64,000 nucleotides of DNA, taken from positions 38,140 through 102,139 of the forward strand of contig CAZHVV010000004.1 of assembly GCA_964536265.1 (NCBI GenBank). Reading direction: 5' to 3'. The DNA is from JAPUDS01 sp964536265. Its GTDB lineage: Bacteria; Patescibacteriota; Saccharimonadia; Saccharimonadales; Saccharimonadaceae. Positions 33,770 through 42,537 of this stretch are shown piece after piece (position 1 is the first letter of the stretch; the number at the start of each line of letters is the position of its first letter). A program made the translations under genes and the position numbers. The notes beneath the pieces are model-generated. The model searched no databases. It was not told the origin of the DNA and saw nothing but the letters and a program-made list of their open reading frames with translations.

Positions 33770-34435
33770 ATGCAAATTACAAATATGCACCATATCCAAA
33801 AACATATATTAAGAGTGCTTTGTTACAGTAAATGGGCTCGTTTTCGTGATATGAAGCCGACTAATGTCGACAGCAATTTGTATAATTATCACCTCAAATT
33901 ACTGATAAAGTCTGAAATGATTGAGAAAGTCGAAGGCAAGGGCTATCGACTAAGTCCGGATGGGCTCCGATTTGTTGATCATGTCAGCGTCGAAAAGTTT
34001 GAGCCGCGGTGGCAGCCAAAGTTGCTGACAATGGTTGTTTCGATTAATGAACGCAACGAGATATTGTTATGGCCAAAGCACAGGCAGCCGTTTATTGGCC
34101 GATGGTCACTGCCGAGCGGGAAAGTTCACTATGACGACCCATCGTTGGAATTTGCAGTGCGACGTGAAATCAGCTATTTTTCACCAGAGTCACCGAAAAA
34201 TCTTGTTCATAAGGGAGTTCTAGAGTTTCAGGCCTACATACGTGGCAAGGTCGTTTCACATACGATTGCGCATATATTTACTGCTGACATTGCAACTATC
34301 GAGCATGAGTCAACTCAGAAAATTCCATTCGAACAGCTCGATTACATAGAAATGTCACCTGGTACGAGAGAAATCATTACTGCTACACTCAAAAACGCCA
34401 CTTTCTTCTACGAATATTATGATATCGATTGGTAA
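33770..34435 (+). CDS. winged-helix plus Nudix-fold protein with degenerate Nudix box
   Basis: 221 residues. The first ~70 form a winged helix (HILRVLCYSKWARFRDMK...LLIKSEMIEKVEGKGYRLSPDG). The rest is a Nudix fold (ILLWPKHRQPFIGRWSLPSGKVHYDD), but the box ends R-R-E-I-S-Y-F instead of R-E-x-x-E-E, so the metal-binding Glu pair is missing. That points to a ligand-sensing regulator, analogous to NrtR but with reversed domain order, rather than a hydrolase. I chose the ATG 6 nt after TATACT (33758-33763) and not an upstream TTG that overlaps it. Confidence 0.75.
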   Translation: MQITNMHHIQKHILRVLCYSKWARFRDMKPTNVDSNLYNYHLKLLIKSEMIEKVEGKGYRLSPDGLRFVDHVSVEKFEPRWQPKLLTMVVSINERNEILLWPKHRQPFIGRWSLPSGKVHYDDPSLEFAVRREISYFSPESPKNLVHKGVLEFQAYIRGKVVSHTIAHIFTADIATIEHESTQKIPFEQLDYIEMSPGTREIITATLKNATFFYEYYDIDW

Positions 34436-35131
34436 TCACACTTTAGGTAACTGCTGATTCGGACATGAAACCAGAACTCGCGCCATTGCGTCATATTCTG
34501 CACGGGTAACCCAGAGGGAATACTGGTGTTTGACAGCAATTTGCCGAGCGACATATTGACAGCGGAACGCTTTATTCGGTGGTAGCCATGTGGCGGCGTC
34601 ACTGTCACCTTTGGTTTGATTCGTTGACCCATCAACAGCCAATAGATTGAGCGGGTCGTTGGCGAATAAATACCGTGTGTTTGCAGGCAGTTGTTGAGCA
34701 CCTTTTTGCCATGCGTCACTGAGTGCAACAACATGGTCGATTTGAACGTCATCGCTTGTATCTGTTCCACGAATGAATATAACGGTATTTCCTGTGTAGG
34801 GGTCCTGTAACGTGCCACTTGCAACCTTACACGACGTATCGACGAACTGTATATCAGTAAGATCTCGTTGCAGTATATAATTCCTAGCATCGCAGGTGCC
34901 AATATATCCCCATCCACTCGAGAACATTTCACGACTATAGCCTGTCTTCGGTGCGCGGCCTTTGATGGCGAGGCTCTTTAGAGCGTCAGCTGCTTCGGAA
35001 GAACCGAGTTCAATCGTACTCGTGCTGGTGTCTGGGGCTATGTTCGCGCGTTGCAGCTCCAAGCTACCTATTAGAAGTATCGTCAGAACAAAGAGTGTCT
35101 TGAAAAGTTTACGAGTGACTTCCTTCGTCAT
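34436..35131 (-). CDS. secreted HNH nuclease (DUF1524/GmrSD C-terminal type)
   Basis: 231 residues. An N-terminal hydrophobic helix (LFKTLFVLTILLIGSLEL) directs export. The nuclease domain shows GYSREMFSSGWG, CDARNYILQRDL, DVQIDHVVALSDAW with the HNH His and Asp, FANDPLNLLAVDGSTNQTKGD, and WLPPNKAFRCQYVARQ. Secreted enzymes of this type degrade extracellular DNA; for a nucleotide-auxotrophic episymbiont that would mean scavenging. It is divergent from the GH13 gene, and the 35159-35166 box (TATAAC/TATACT) may serve both. Confidence 0.9.
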   Translation of the reverse strand: MTKEVTRKLFKTLFVLTILLIGSLELQRANIAPDTSTSTIELGSSEAADALKSLAIKGRAPKTGYSREMFSSGWGYIGTCDARNYILQRDLTDIQFVDTSCKVASGTLQDPYTGNTVIFIRGTDTSDDVQIDHVVALSDAWQKGAQQLPANTRYLFANDPLNLLAVDGSTNQTKGDSDAATWLPPNKAFRCQYVARQIAVKHQYSLWVTRAEYDAMARVLVSCPNQQLPKV

Positions 35132-35212
35132 GATACTAATTACGCACGCTCCTCGAATGTTATACTATCTATGAACAGTATACGTAGAAGTACGAAAAGC
35201 AGGAAACAAACA

Positions 35213-36805
35213 ATGAAGACATGGGCCAACGTCAACGCAATCTACCAGATTTATCCGCGGAGTTTTTATGATACAAATGCTGATGGAGTTGGTGACCTCA
35301 AGGGAATTATTGAAAAGCTTGATTATCTTCGGGGTACGCCAACGAGTCTAGGTGTTGACGCTATATGGTTGTCTCCGTTTTATCCCTCTCCGATGGCTGA
35401 TTTCGGATATGATGTCAGTGACTATTGCGATGTCCATCCACTGTTCGGAACGCTTGACGATTTCAGAGAATTGCTAGAACAAGCCCATGAGCGTGGCATA
35501 AAAGTCATGATTGATCTTGTCCCGAATCATACCTCCGACCAGCACCCTTGGTTCCAAGAAGCTTTAGGGGACAAGAAAAGTCCCAAAAGGGACTACTATG
35601 TGTGGCGTGATCCGAAACCGGATGGTTCGCCACCCAATAACTGGATGAGTATTTTTGGTGGCTCAATGTGGACGCGTGATGAAATGAGCGGTCAGTATTA
35701 TATGCACAGTTTCCTGAAGGAGCAGCCTGACCTTAACTGGGAAAATCCTGCAGTGAGGGAAGAGATGAAACAGGTCGTACGTTTCTGGTGTGACTTGGGT
35801 GTTGATGGGTTTCGTGTCGATGCTGTCTGGCATATGTCAAAAGACCCAGCCATGCAAGATAATCCGTTGAATCCCGACTATATCGGGGGCTCAAATGATT
35901 TTGGAGCATTTTACCATCGTAACAGCAAGTTTGGCCCGCGCTTATTCGATTATCTTGCAGAACTTGCGAGGGTCGTGGCAGAATATCCCGACGGCATCAT
36001 GCTTTTTGAAAACTATCCTGACCCCGTATTTGGCGATATCGTCGAGCAATATCGTTCCTTTTATGATATCTTGCCAGGCAAGGCAATGCCCTTTAATTTT
36101 GGTGGTATGTGGCTAGATTGGGGAGCGCGTGAATATGGCGATTTTCTCGGTCAATTTCAATCTGGTTTGCGACCTGGTGATCGAGCGGTGTATTGCTTTA
36201 GTAATCACGATCAGCCACGGATTATCAATAAATTTGGTCGTAAAAAAGCCCGACTTGTCGCCTTGCTTCAGCTAACTCTACCGGGTATGCCGACGATATA
36301 TTATGGTGATGAAATTGGGATGGAAAACGGACGTATATTGCCACATCAGGTTCGTGATCCATCGGGGCGCGACAATCCGATGGGCGGTCGTGATCCTGAA
36401 CGGACACCAATGCAATGGTCACGAAAACCGAATGCAGGATTCACGACAGGAGCCCCCTGGTTGCCCGTCGCGAAACCCTACAAAAAGGTTAATGTTGAGC
36501 GGGAAATAGTAGGCAAAGATTCATTTTTTGCATTGTACCGACAGCTTCTCTCTTTGCGACATGAAATACCCGATGAATTTTCGATAGTATCATCCGATAA
36601 TGATTTGCTTGTTATCTCACGTGACAACGGGACAGTACGCTATATCATTGCCTTGAATTTTGCGACAAGAAGCCGTCGCTACACTCTGCCTCGTGGCGCA
36701 AAGGTGCTATGCACGACACACCCTGCCAAGCATCTTACTATTGACGAGCGCGGCCAAGTTCGTATCGGTTCATACGATGGAATAATTGCTCGTATTAACG
36801 GTTGA
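35213..36805 (+). CDS. GH13 alpha-glucosidase (oligo-1,6-glucosidase type)
   Basis: 530 residues. Opens AIYQIYPRSFYDTNADGVGDL, typical of GH13 glucosidases, with conserved regions DLVPNHTS, GFRVDAVWHM (nucleophile Asp), LFENYPDP (acid Glu) and FSNHDQPRI. It should release glucose from short alpha-glucans or disaccharides in the cytosol. I chose the ATG with AGGAAA upstream. An ATG at 35171 would be only 4 nt after the TATACT box and adds 14 basic residues unlike the family. It overlaps the convergent rarA by 11 nt. Confidence 0.92.
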   Translation: MKTWANVNAIYQIYPRSFYDTNADGVGDLKGIIEKLDYLRGTPTSLGVDAIWLSPFYPSPMADFGYDVSDYCDVHPLFGTLDDFRELLEQAHERGIKVMIDLVPNHTSDQHPWFQEALGDKKSPKRDYYVWRDPKPDGSPPNNWMSIFGGSMWTRDEMSGQYYMHSFLKEQPDLNWENPAVREEMKQVVRFWCDLGVDGFRVDAVWHMSKDPAMQDNPLNPDYIGGSNDFGAFYHRNSKFGPRLFDYLAELARVVAEYPDGIMLFENYPDPVFGDIVEQYRSFYDILPGKAMPFNFGGMWLDWGAREYGDFLGQFQSGLRPGDRAVYCFSNHDQPRIINKFGRKKARLVALLQLTLPGMPTIYYGDEIGMENGRILPHQVRDPSGRDNPMGGRDPERTPMQWSRKPNAGFTTGAPWLPVAKPYKKVNVEREIVGKDSFFALYRQLLSLRHEIPDEFSIVSSDNDLLVISRDNGTVRYIIALNFATRSRRYTLPRGAKVLCTTHPAKHLTIDERGQVRIGSYDGIIARING

Positions 36806-37955
36806 TTTCGTCAGGTAAGAAACCTTTTTGGTGTTTGAAGTCGGCCTTCCACTCATATCCGGCATTATAGCCGAGATCTTTCATGAGTTTGGTGGGTGCG
36901 TTACGCAGGTGCAAAGGAACGGGGGAATCAGGATACTGACCGGCAAGTGCTTTTGCTTGACCCATAAGATCAGTGACTTCTCGTGATTTCTCACTGCGGG
37001 CAAGGGCAGTTGCACAATGATATAACATGTAGTTACTCTCAGGCATACCAACCCGCTCGACGGCTTGAAATGTCGCAGTTGCAAGAGCCAAAGCACCATT
37101 ACCCGCAAGACCAATATCTTCAGAGGCGAAGATAACCATGCGGCGGGCAATAAACTTTGGGTCTTCACCTGCATCAATCATGCGGGACAAGTAGTATAAC
37201 GTAGCTGTCACGTCACTACCGCGCATGCTTTTTATGAAGGCAGATATAACGTCATAATGCATGTCTCCTTTTTTGTCATACCCAGGTACTCTTTTCTGTG
37301 CCGCAACCTTAACGACGTCGGGGGTGACTTTCTGTCCGAGGCTGAGTGCTAACTCGAGATTGCCAAGTGCGACGCGTGCGTCACCACCAGAAAGCTCTGC
37401 GAGGTAGTCGAGTGCTTTTGGTGTTACGTTCTTTGTCTGCTTGATAAGCTTTAGTGCACGTTTTACGATGTTGATAATTTCTGGCTTACTTAGTGGCTGC
37501 AGAACAAGGACTCGACTGCGACTCAAGAGCGGCGAGATAATTTCGAAACTTGGATTTTCAGTCGTTGCACCAATAAGGGTAATGAGTCCTGACTCGACAT
37601 GTGGCAAAAACGCGTCCTGTTGAGCTTTATTGAACCTATGTATTTCATCAACGAACAAAATTGTACGGATTTGTAGGTTCCAGTTCTGTCGGGCAAGTTC
37701 AACGACACGTAGCACATCCTTTTTGCCAGCTGTCACAGCAGAAAGCTCGACAAATTCTGCCTTAACTTCCTCAGCGATAATTCTTGCCAGAGTTGTTTTT
37801 CCTGTGCCCGGTGGGCCCCAAAGTATGAGGCTGACAGGTTCTTTCTTCGCGACAATTTGCCGCAATATTTCGCCCTCAGCCAACAGATGAGTCTGCCCGA
37901 TAACATCATCGAGTGTTTTTGGCCTCATTTGCTCCGCTAGCGGCACATTGTTCAT
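36795..37955 (-). CDS. rarA: replication-associated recombination protein A (RarA/MgsA)
   Basis: 386 residues, slightly short for the family. AAA+ clamp-loader-like ATPase: Walker A GPPGTGKTT, Walker B FVDEIHRF, sensor 1 GATTENP, arginine-finger region SRSRV, then the MgsA C-terminal tetramerisation part (YNAGYEWKADFKHQKGFLPDE). It acts at stalled replication forks. It shares a palindromic -10 box with ddl; on its side TATACT is 6 nt before the ATG. Confidence 0.94.
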   Translation of the reverse strand: MNNVPLAEQMRPKTLDDVIGQTHLLAEGEILRQIVAKKEPVSLILWGPPGTGKTTLARIIAEEVKAEFVELSAVTAGKKDVLRVVELARQNWNLQIRTILFVDEIHRFNKAQQDAFLPHVESGLITLIGATTENPSFEIISPLLSRSRVLVLQPLSKPEIINIVKRALKLIKQTKNVTPKALDYLAELSGGDARVALGNLELALSLGQKVTPDVVKVAAQKRVPGYDKKGDMHYDVISAFIKSMRGSDVTATLYYLSRMIDAGEDPKFIARRMVIFASEDIGLAGNGALALATATFQAVERVGMPESNYMLYHCATALARSEKSREVTDLMGQAKALAGQYPDSPVPLHLRNAPTKLMKDLGYNAGYEWKADFKHQKGFLPDEINR

Positions 37956-37961
37956 AGCTAT

Positions 37962-37969
37962 AGTATACT
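37962..37969. promoter_or_regulatory. palindromic bidirectional -10 box between rarA and ddl
   Basis: AGTATACT is its own reverse complement, so it reads TATACT on both strands. It lies 6 nt from the rarA ATG (minus) and 9 nt from the ddl ATG (plus). No Shine-Dalgarno is seen for either gene. Confidence 0.7.
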
Positions 37970-37978
37970 TTAAGTATC

Positions 37979-39001
37979 ATGGCAAAACATACCGTACTCT
38001 TGATTTATGGTGGTGAGTCGCCTGAACACGACGTATCGATTCGTAGTGCACACAACGTATATGCCGCGCTCGATGACGAAAAATACACAGTGGAACTTTG
38101 CTATATTGACCGTGCCGGTCGTTGGTGGTTAACGGAAAGTATTGACGGCAGCCATGTCGGCCGTCCGCAGCTTATACCAGTTCTTGGACAGAAACAATTC
38201 ATCACATTACCAGGAAATCACACAATTCGTCCAGATATTCTGTTCCCAATCTTACATGGTGAACATGGTGAAGACGGAACAGTCCAAGGTGTCGCGCAGA
38301 TGCTTCATATCGCATGCGTGGGACCGAGTCTTGCGGGTGCGGCAATTTCAATGGATAAAGAAGTGACGAAACGTTTACTTCATGAGGCAGATATTCCGGT
38401 TGTGCCATGGCTGGTCTGGCATGAAGGGGACGAACTATTGCGGTTTGATGTTGCCAAGGAGACTCTAGGTCTGCCAATGTTCGTAAAACCGTCTGGTGCC
38501 GGGTCTTCGGTGGGTGTAACGAAGATAAAAACAGCAGGTGAGTGGCGTGCTGCGCTTGAGCTTGCGGCAAAATACGACAGTAAAGTTCTTATTGAAAAAG
38601 CTATAGATGCCCGTGAAATTGAAGTAGCGGTGCTTGGCAACGAACACGTGCGCGTGAGTGGAGCCGGCGAGATTATCCCAGGTGACGTATTTTACAGCTA
38701 TGACGATAAATATGCGGCTGCGAGTACAGCTCGGGCGGTTATTCCAGCTGAGCTTGATGATGATGTTCACGAAAAGGTGAGGGAATTTGCACGTCGCGGC
38801 TATATTGCGACCCAAGGACACGGTATGGCTCGCGTCGATATATTTGTCGATAAGCATAACGGTGAAATTTACGTCAATGAAATCAATAGCATCCCTGGTT
38901 TTACGAATATCAGTATGTATCCGAAGTTATGGCGGGCAAGTGGCATGAGCTACAGCCAATTAGTTGACGAGCTTATTGCGCTTGCTCTTGAACGTGTATA
39001 A
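37979..39001 (+). CDS. ddl: D-alanine--D-alanine ligase
   Basis: 340 residues. ATP-grasp enzyme that makes the D-Ala-D-Ala end of the peptidoglycan stem peptide. It shows YGGESPEHDVSIRSA, LHGEHGEDGTVQG, the grasp core LPMFVKPSGAGSSVGVTKI, and NEINSIPGFTNISMYPKLW with metal-binding Asn/Glu. murF, which uses the product, lies at 58.5 kb. Leaderless start behind the shared TATACT. Confidence 0.95.
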   Translation: MAKHTVLLIYGGESPEHDVSIRSAHNVYAALDDEKYTVELCYIDRAGRWWLTESIDGSHVGRPQLIPVLGQKQFITLPGNHTIRPDILFPILHGEHGEDGTVQGVAQMLHIACVGPSLAGAAISMDKEVTKRLLHEADIPVVPWLVWHEGDELLRFDVAKETLGLPMFVKPSGAGSSVGVTKIKTAGEWRAALELAAKYDSKVLIEKAIDAREIEVAVLGNEHVRVSGAGEIIPGDVFYSYDDKYAAASTARAVIPAELDDDVHEKVREFARRGYIATQGHGMARVDIFVDKHNGEIYVNEINSIPGFTNISMYPKLWRASGMSYSQLVDELIALALERV

Positions 39002-39027
39002 TTACGTATATAAACGAAGGAGTGACG

Positions 39028-39771
39028 ATGATTGAGCTTTTCTGGACACTGACCATCATAGTGATTATTTTTCTTGCAAGCGGGCTAAAAATCGTTAACC
39101 AATACGAGCGCGGCGTTATTTTGACACTCGGTCGTTTCTCAGGTATCCGTCAACCGGGCCTTCGTATCGTCGTGCCGGTATTCCAGCGAATGATAAGAGT
39201 CGACGTACGATCAACGCCAATAGACGTGCCAAAACAGGAGATTATCACAAAAGATAACGTGACGGTTGGCGTCGACGCTGTCGTGTATCTTCGTGTCATC
39301 GATACCGCGAAAGCTGTGCTTGAGACCACGAACTACGTCTATGCAACGAGCCAGTTTGCGCAGGCCGCACTCCGTGATGTGACAGGCAATGCAGACCTTG
39401 ATGAGTTGTTGAGCAAGCGTGAACAAATTTCGCAACAAATCAAAACAATTGTTGACGCAGAAACTGACAAATGGGGAATTGACGTTGAAAACGTCAAGAT
39501 TCAAAACATCGAACTTCCACAGGATATGAAACGAGCCATGGCTAAACAGGCTGAGGCTGAACGCGAACGTCGAGCAGTCATCATCACTGCAGAGGGTGAG
39601 AAAGCCGCCGCACAGTCCGTTTCAGAAGCCGCAGCGATACTCAGTAAGGTGCCAGGTGGTATCAATATCCGCACATTGCAGACACTTGAGAAAATTGCTG
39701 TTGAGCCAAGTCAAAAAACGTTGGTACTTTTGCCGACAGAACTCACTAACTTCAAAGATTTACTTAAGTAA
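39028..39771 (+). CDS. SPFH/band-7 (stomatin-like) membrane protein
   Basis: 247 residues. One N-terminal membrane helix (LFWTLTIIVIIFLASGLKIV) precedes the SPFH domain (NQYERGVILTLGRFSGIRQPGLRIVVPVFQRM), a helical Glu/Ala-rich part (MAKQAEAERERRAVIITAEGEKAAAQS) and LQTLEKIA. Stomatin-like proteins organise membrane microdomains, often with a NfeD partner, which is not adjacent. The ATG is used because AAGGAG ends 5 nt before it; an earlier GTG overlaps that RBS. Confidence 0.9.
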   Translation: MIELFWTLTIIVIIFLASGLKIVNQYERGVILTLGRFSGIRQPGLRIVVPVFQRMIRVDVRSTPIDVPKQEIITKDNVTVGVDAVVYLRVIDTAKAVLETTNYVYATSQFAQAALRDVTGNADLDELLSKREQISQQIKTIVDAETDKWGIDVENVKIQNIELPQDMKRAMAKQAEAERERRAVIITAEGEKAAAQSVSEAAAILSKVPGGINIRTLQTLEKIAVEPSQKTLVLLPTELTNFKDLLK

Positions 39772-39779
39772 ATTGGTTG

Positions 39780-40187
39780 TTATTCGGTCTTGTTGCACTC
39801 ATCGAAATCGTAGAGTTGGTCATAGGTGATTTTTCCAAGCTTATCTGACTTTTCGACTGCTTTTTGAGCGCGGCATTGGCTTGCTTTTAGTAGGGCAGCT
39901 TCTTCCTCAAGTTGTTGCGTTTTGGCTGCTGCAGCTGCTTGTTGTGCTACATGGTTGCTATATGTGTTGTAGCCGACAATCCCTGTGGTAGTCAGTATGA
40001 GGGCTAGTACTGTGGCAAGAACAATATATTTTTTTGCTATACGAATCTTTGCGATACCCGCTGATTTCATATTTCCTAGGCGCTTTTGAAGAATCACTGA
40101 CATGCGGGATGCTGACAATACTTTTTTACCAATACGTCGTTTATGAGCCTGTTCGGGTGACAGTGGTGGGGATTTTGTAATATCCAT
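39780..40187 (-). CDS. hypothetical single-pass membrane protein
   Basis: 135 residues. A basic N-terminus (AHKRRIGKKVLSASRM) is followed by one membrane helix (YIVLATVLALILTTTGIVGY), an Ala/Gln/Glu-rich coiled-coil-like stretch (QQAAAAAKTQQLEEEAALL) and a short tail with two Cys. No family recognised. I chose the ATG 7 nt after TATGAT on the minus strand (40195-40200) rather than an upstream start. Confidence 0.6.
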   Translation of the reverse strand: MDITKSPPLSPEQAHKRRIGKKVLSASRMSVILQKRLGNMKSAGIAKIRIAKKYIVLATVLALILTTTGIVGYNTYSNHVAQQAAAAAKTQQLEEEAALLKASQCRAQKAVEKSDKLGKITYDQLYDFDECNKTE

Positions 40188-40461
40188 TTGAATTATCATA
40201 TCAATTTTGTTGCAAATTCGCGAAGTATTTTTTGAAGAATTATTCAAAAGTAGTTTCTACTTGCTGTGCATCTGGTAAAAAAATATCCTAGACAAGCCAG
40301 GACATTTTTTGGTGCACCTTAGTGGACGCACTTCGAACTTCTGATATATAAACTATCTAACACGAATACTACAGTTAATCAGTCTATTTCAATTCTAATT
40401 ACTTACAAAGTTTAATTTTACTCTGGACCCATTAAGGATATTAAGCTAAAATGGTTGTTAT
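40188..40461. other. AT-rich boundary between core genes and the accessory block
   Basis: No gene seen. The sequence is noticeably more AT-rich than its left neighbours. TAAAAT (40447-40452) lies 9 nt before the methyltransferase ATG. A TTGGTGC...CGAACTTC stretch near 40315 vaguely recalls a tRNA 3' end, but it does not fold as one. Confidence 0.4.
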
Positions 40462-41784
40462 ATGAATCAGAATAAGAAAGTCGTAAAGTATATTGACCTA
40501 TTTGCGGGACTAGGAGGCACACGTATTGGTTTAGATAAGGCACTTAGGGCAAATGGCTTAAGTGGGGAATGTGTTTTCACTTCCGAGATTAAACCGCATG
40601 CCGTACAGGTATATGGTGCTAACTTTCCTGGTGAAAAAATCAGTGGTGATATCACGCAAATTGATGCCAAAGATATTCCAGATTTTGACTTCTTACTTGC
40701 GGGCTTTCCGTGTCAACCCTTCAGCTCTGCGGGTGCTAGGAGGGGTTTCATGGACACACGAGGAACACTCTTCTTTGACATAGAGAGGATATTAAAAGAA
40801 AAACGACCACAAGCATTTTTGCTTGAGAACGTGGAAGGTCTAGTACTTCATGACCGTGTAGACAGGACTCGTCCGATTGGTAGGACGCTGGAGACGATTA
40901 TTAATCATTTGGAGAATTTGGGTTACGAGGTAAACTGGAAAGTTTTAGACGCAAGTGAGTATGGTGTACCCCAAAAACGTAAACGTATATATATAGCAGG
41001 GTCACTTTCAGCCAAAACAAACCTCAGCGAGTTGTCAAAAAGTGTCTCAAAACTTGCCGATGTTCTAGAAAAGAATCTTCCTCAGTCGGCCTATCTTAAT
41101 GACAGTGTTTTGGTAAAAAAGTTATCGGAACACTATAGTATTGACCAAATGAAGGGCAAACAAATCAAGGACAAGAGAGGCGGTGCAAACAATATTCATA
41201 GCTGGGATATTGAATTAAAAGGACCAGTTTCTGAGGAGCAGAAAGCACTTCTTGATGAAATGCTAAAGCAACGTAGGCGAAAATCATGGGCACTATCTAA
41301 ACATATTCCCTGGTCAGACGGGATGCCTTTAACTCTTGAAGAAATTGCCACATTCCATACTCAAACATTATTTGAGCATAAAATGACCAATAAAAAATAC
41401 TTAGTACATCTAAAATCAATCTTAGATGACCTTGTTGGGAAAGGCTATCTAACATTTGAAATCCCGAAGAAAACCACGGCTGAATATAATCTAAAGGGTT
41501 ATAACATTGTGGTCGGTAAACTTAGCTTTGAGATTAGTAATATATTAGACCCAGAACATCAAACCCCGACACTAGTAGCGACAGATGTAACACGAATAGC
41601 AGTCGCGGATAAAAATGGTTTACGACGGCTGACCGTAAGAGAGGGTTTACGATTATTTGGTTTTCCCGAGACATATGAAATTAATAATCTTAGTTATACT
41701 AAAACATTTGATTTACTTGGAAATTCAGTAAGCGTTAATGCTGTTAAAATTGTCTGTGACCGAATAATTAAAGCCGCGTTCTAG
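40462..41784 (+). CDS. DNA (cytosine-5) methyltransferase, type II RM
   Basis: 440 residues with the C5-MTase motifs in order: I DLFAGLGGTRIGL, IV GFPCQPFSSAGARRGF with the catalytic Cys, VI FLLENVEGL, VIII PQKRKRIYIAG, a long target-recognition region (~190-380), then IX/X RRLTVREGLRLFGFPETY and LLGNSVSVNAV. It protects host DNA against the adjacent nuclease. The genes are tail-to-tail and overlap by 17 nt. Codon and base use are more AT-rich than the core genes, consistent with transfer. Confidence 0.95.
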   Translation: MNQNKKVVKYIDLFAGLGGTRIGLDKALRANGLSGECVFTSEIKPHAVQVYGANFPGEKISGDITQIDAKDIPDFDFLLAGFPCQPFSSAGARRGFMDTRGTLFFDIERILKEKRPQAFLLENVEGLVLHDRVDRTRPIGRTLETIINHLENLGYEVNWKVLDASEYGVPQKRKRIYIAGSLSAKTNLSELSKSVSKLADVLEKNLPQSAYLNDSVLVKKLSEHYSIDQMKGKQIKDKRGGANNIHSWDIELKGPVSEEQKALLDEMLKQRRRKSWALSKHIPWSDGMPLTLEEIATFHTQTLFEHKMTNKKYLVHLKSILDDLVGKGYLTFEIPKKTTAEYNLKGYNIVVGKLSFEISNILDPEHQTPTLVATDVTRIAVADKNGLRRLTVREGLRLFGFPETYEINNLSYTKTFDLLGNSVSVNAVKIVCDRIIKAAF

Positions 41785-42442
41785 TAAATAATTCGTAAGA
41801 GGCTAAAACATCTAGTAACCATTGCTCTGCTTCTGCGGGGTCATTCTTGTATTTAGCGATGGTGTCTTTTATTGCGTTCAAAAATGCAACCCTGCTATTA
41901 AATGGTTGCGCACCTCTCGACATACTCTTAAAATTATATGGCCGAACGTTATGAATTTTCCCTTGTTTTACGTTAGTGCGAATTGCGTATTCAGCACTTC
42001 CGCAAGTGATTTCCCAAATCTTTTTTATCCAGATATCATTTATTTTTATTACTCCATTGGACAGTGAGTAGCCCAATATTAGATAGTCAGCATCGAGACG
42101 ATATGCTTCAGTGCGTAGTGATCGGGTATAGGCATCAAATTGAGCGACGTCAAAATTTGGCGTTTTCGCATAATCAAAAGTCTTTACTTCTAGTAGTTCA
42201 GTGTAATTATCATCACTAAGGTAGAAGTCAGGAAATTTTTGTGTATGAGGATTAGCCCGGTTATAGACACCGTTTAAATTCATCCATTCGCCAAGCCATT
42301 CTTGGAGAAGATTGCCTGTAGCTCCCTTGTCGTTAATATTTAGTTCCACACCCAATAGACTTAGGCTAACTAACCCTTGGGCATTTACGATACCGTTTTG
42401 TTTTAATAGTTCATAGAGAAATTGTGCTTTTGTTCCATACAT
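41768..42442 (-). CDS. type II restriction endonuclease, PD-(D/E)xK, possibly NgoBV-like
   Basis: 224 residues. The nuclease core is PDFYLSDDNYTELLEVKTF, a PD...ExK arrangement, preceded by TGNLLQEWLGEWMNLNGVYNRANPH. The layout resembles the NgoBV/NlaIV group (GGNNCC), but the assignment is tentative and recognition cannot be read from sequence. CATAAT on the minus strand precedes the ATG closely. Its convergent overlap with the methyltransferase forms a compact addiction-like cassette. Confidence 0.75.
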   Translation of the reverse strand: MYGTKAQFLYELLKQNGIVNAQGLVSLSLLGVELNINDKGATGNLLQEWLGEWMNLNGVYNRANPHTQKFPDFYLSDDNYTELLEVKTFDYAKTPNFDVAQFDAYTRSLRTEAYRLDADYLILGYSLSNGVIKINDIWIKKIWEITCGSAEYAIRTNVKQGKIHNVRPYNFKSMSRGAQPFNSRVAFLNAIKDTIAKYKNDPAEAEQWLLDVLASYELFTRTRL

Positions 42443-42504
42443 GCAGTCATTATGTCATATACTCGCTGAATTGTCCTTAAATACTTTTAGTATAATGCTT
42501 ATGC

Positions 42505-42532
42505 TTGCATGTCAAACAAGCGCTAGTATAAT
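42505..42532 (+). promoter_or_regulatory. promoter upstream of the element's leader RNA and rep
   Basis: TTGCAT (42505-42510), 16 nt, TATAAT (42527-42532). A further TATAAT sits at 42491-42496. Transcription from here would begin near 42539 and run ~470 nt before rep. Confidence 0.6.
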
Positions 42533-42537
42533 TAAGA

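Noticed and set aside
40305..40350. Degenerate tRNA end as left attachment site of the accessory block
   Set aside because: TTGGTGC and CGAACTTC recall the tRNA-Gly 3' end, but the intervening bases do not align and no T-arm can be folded.
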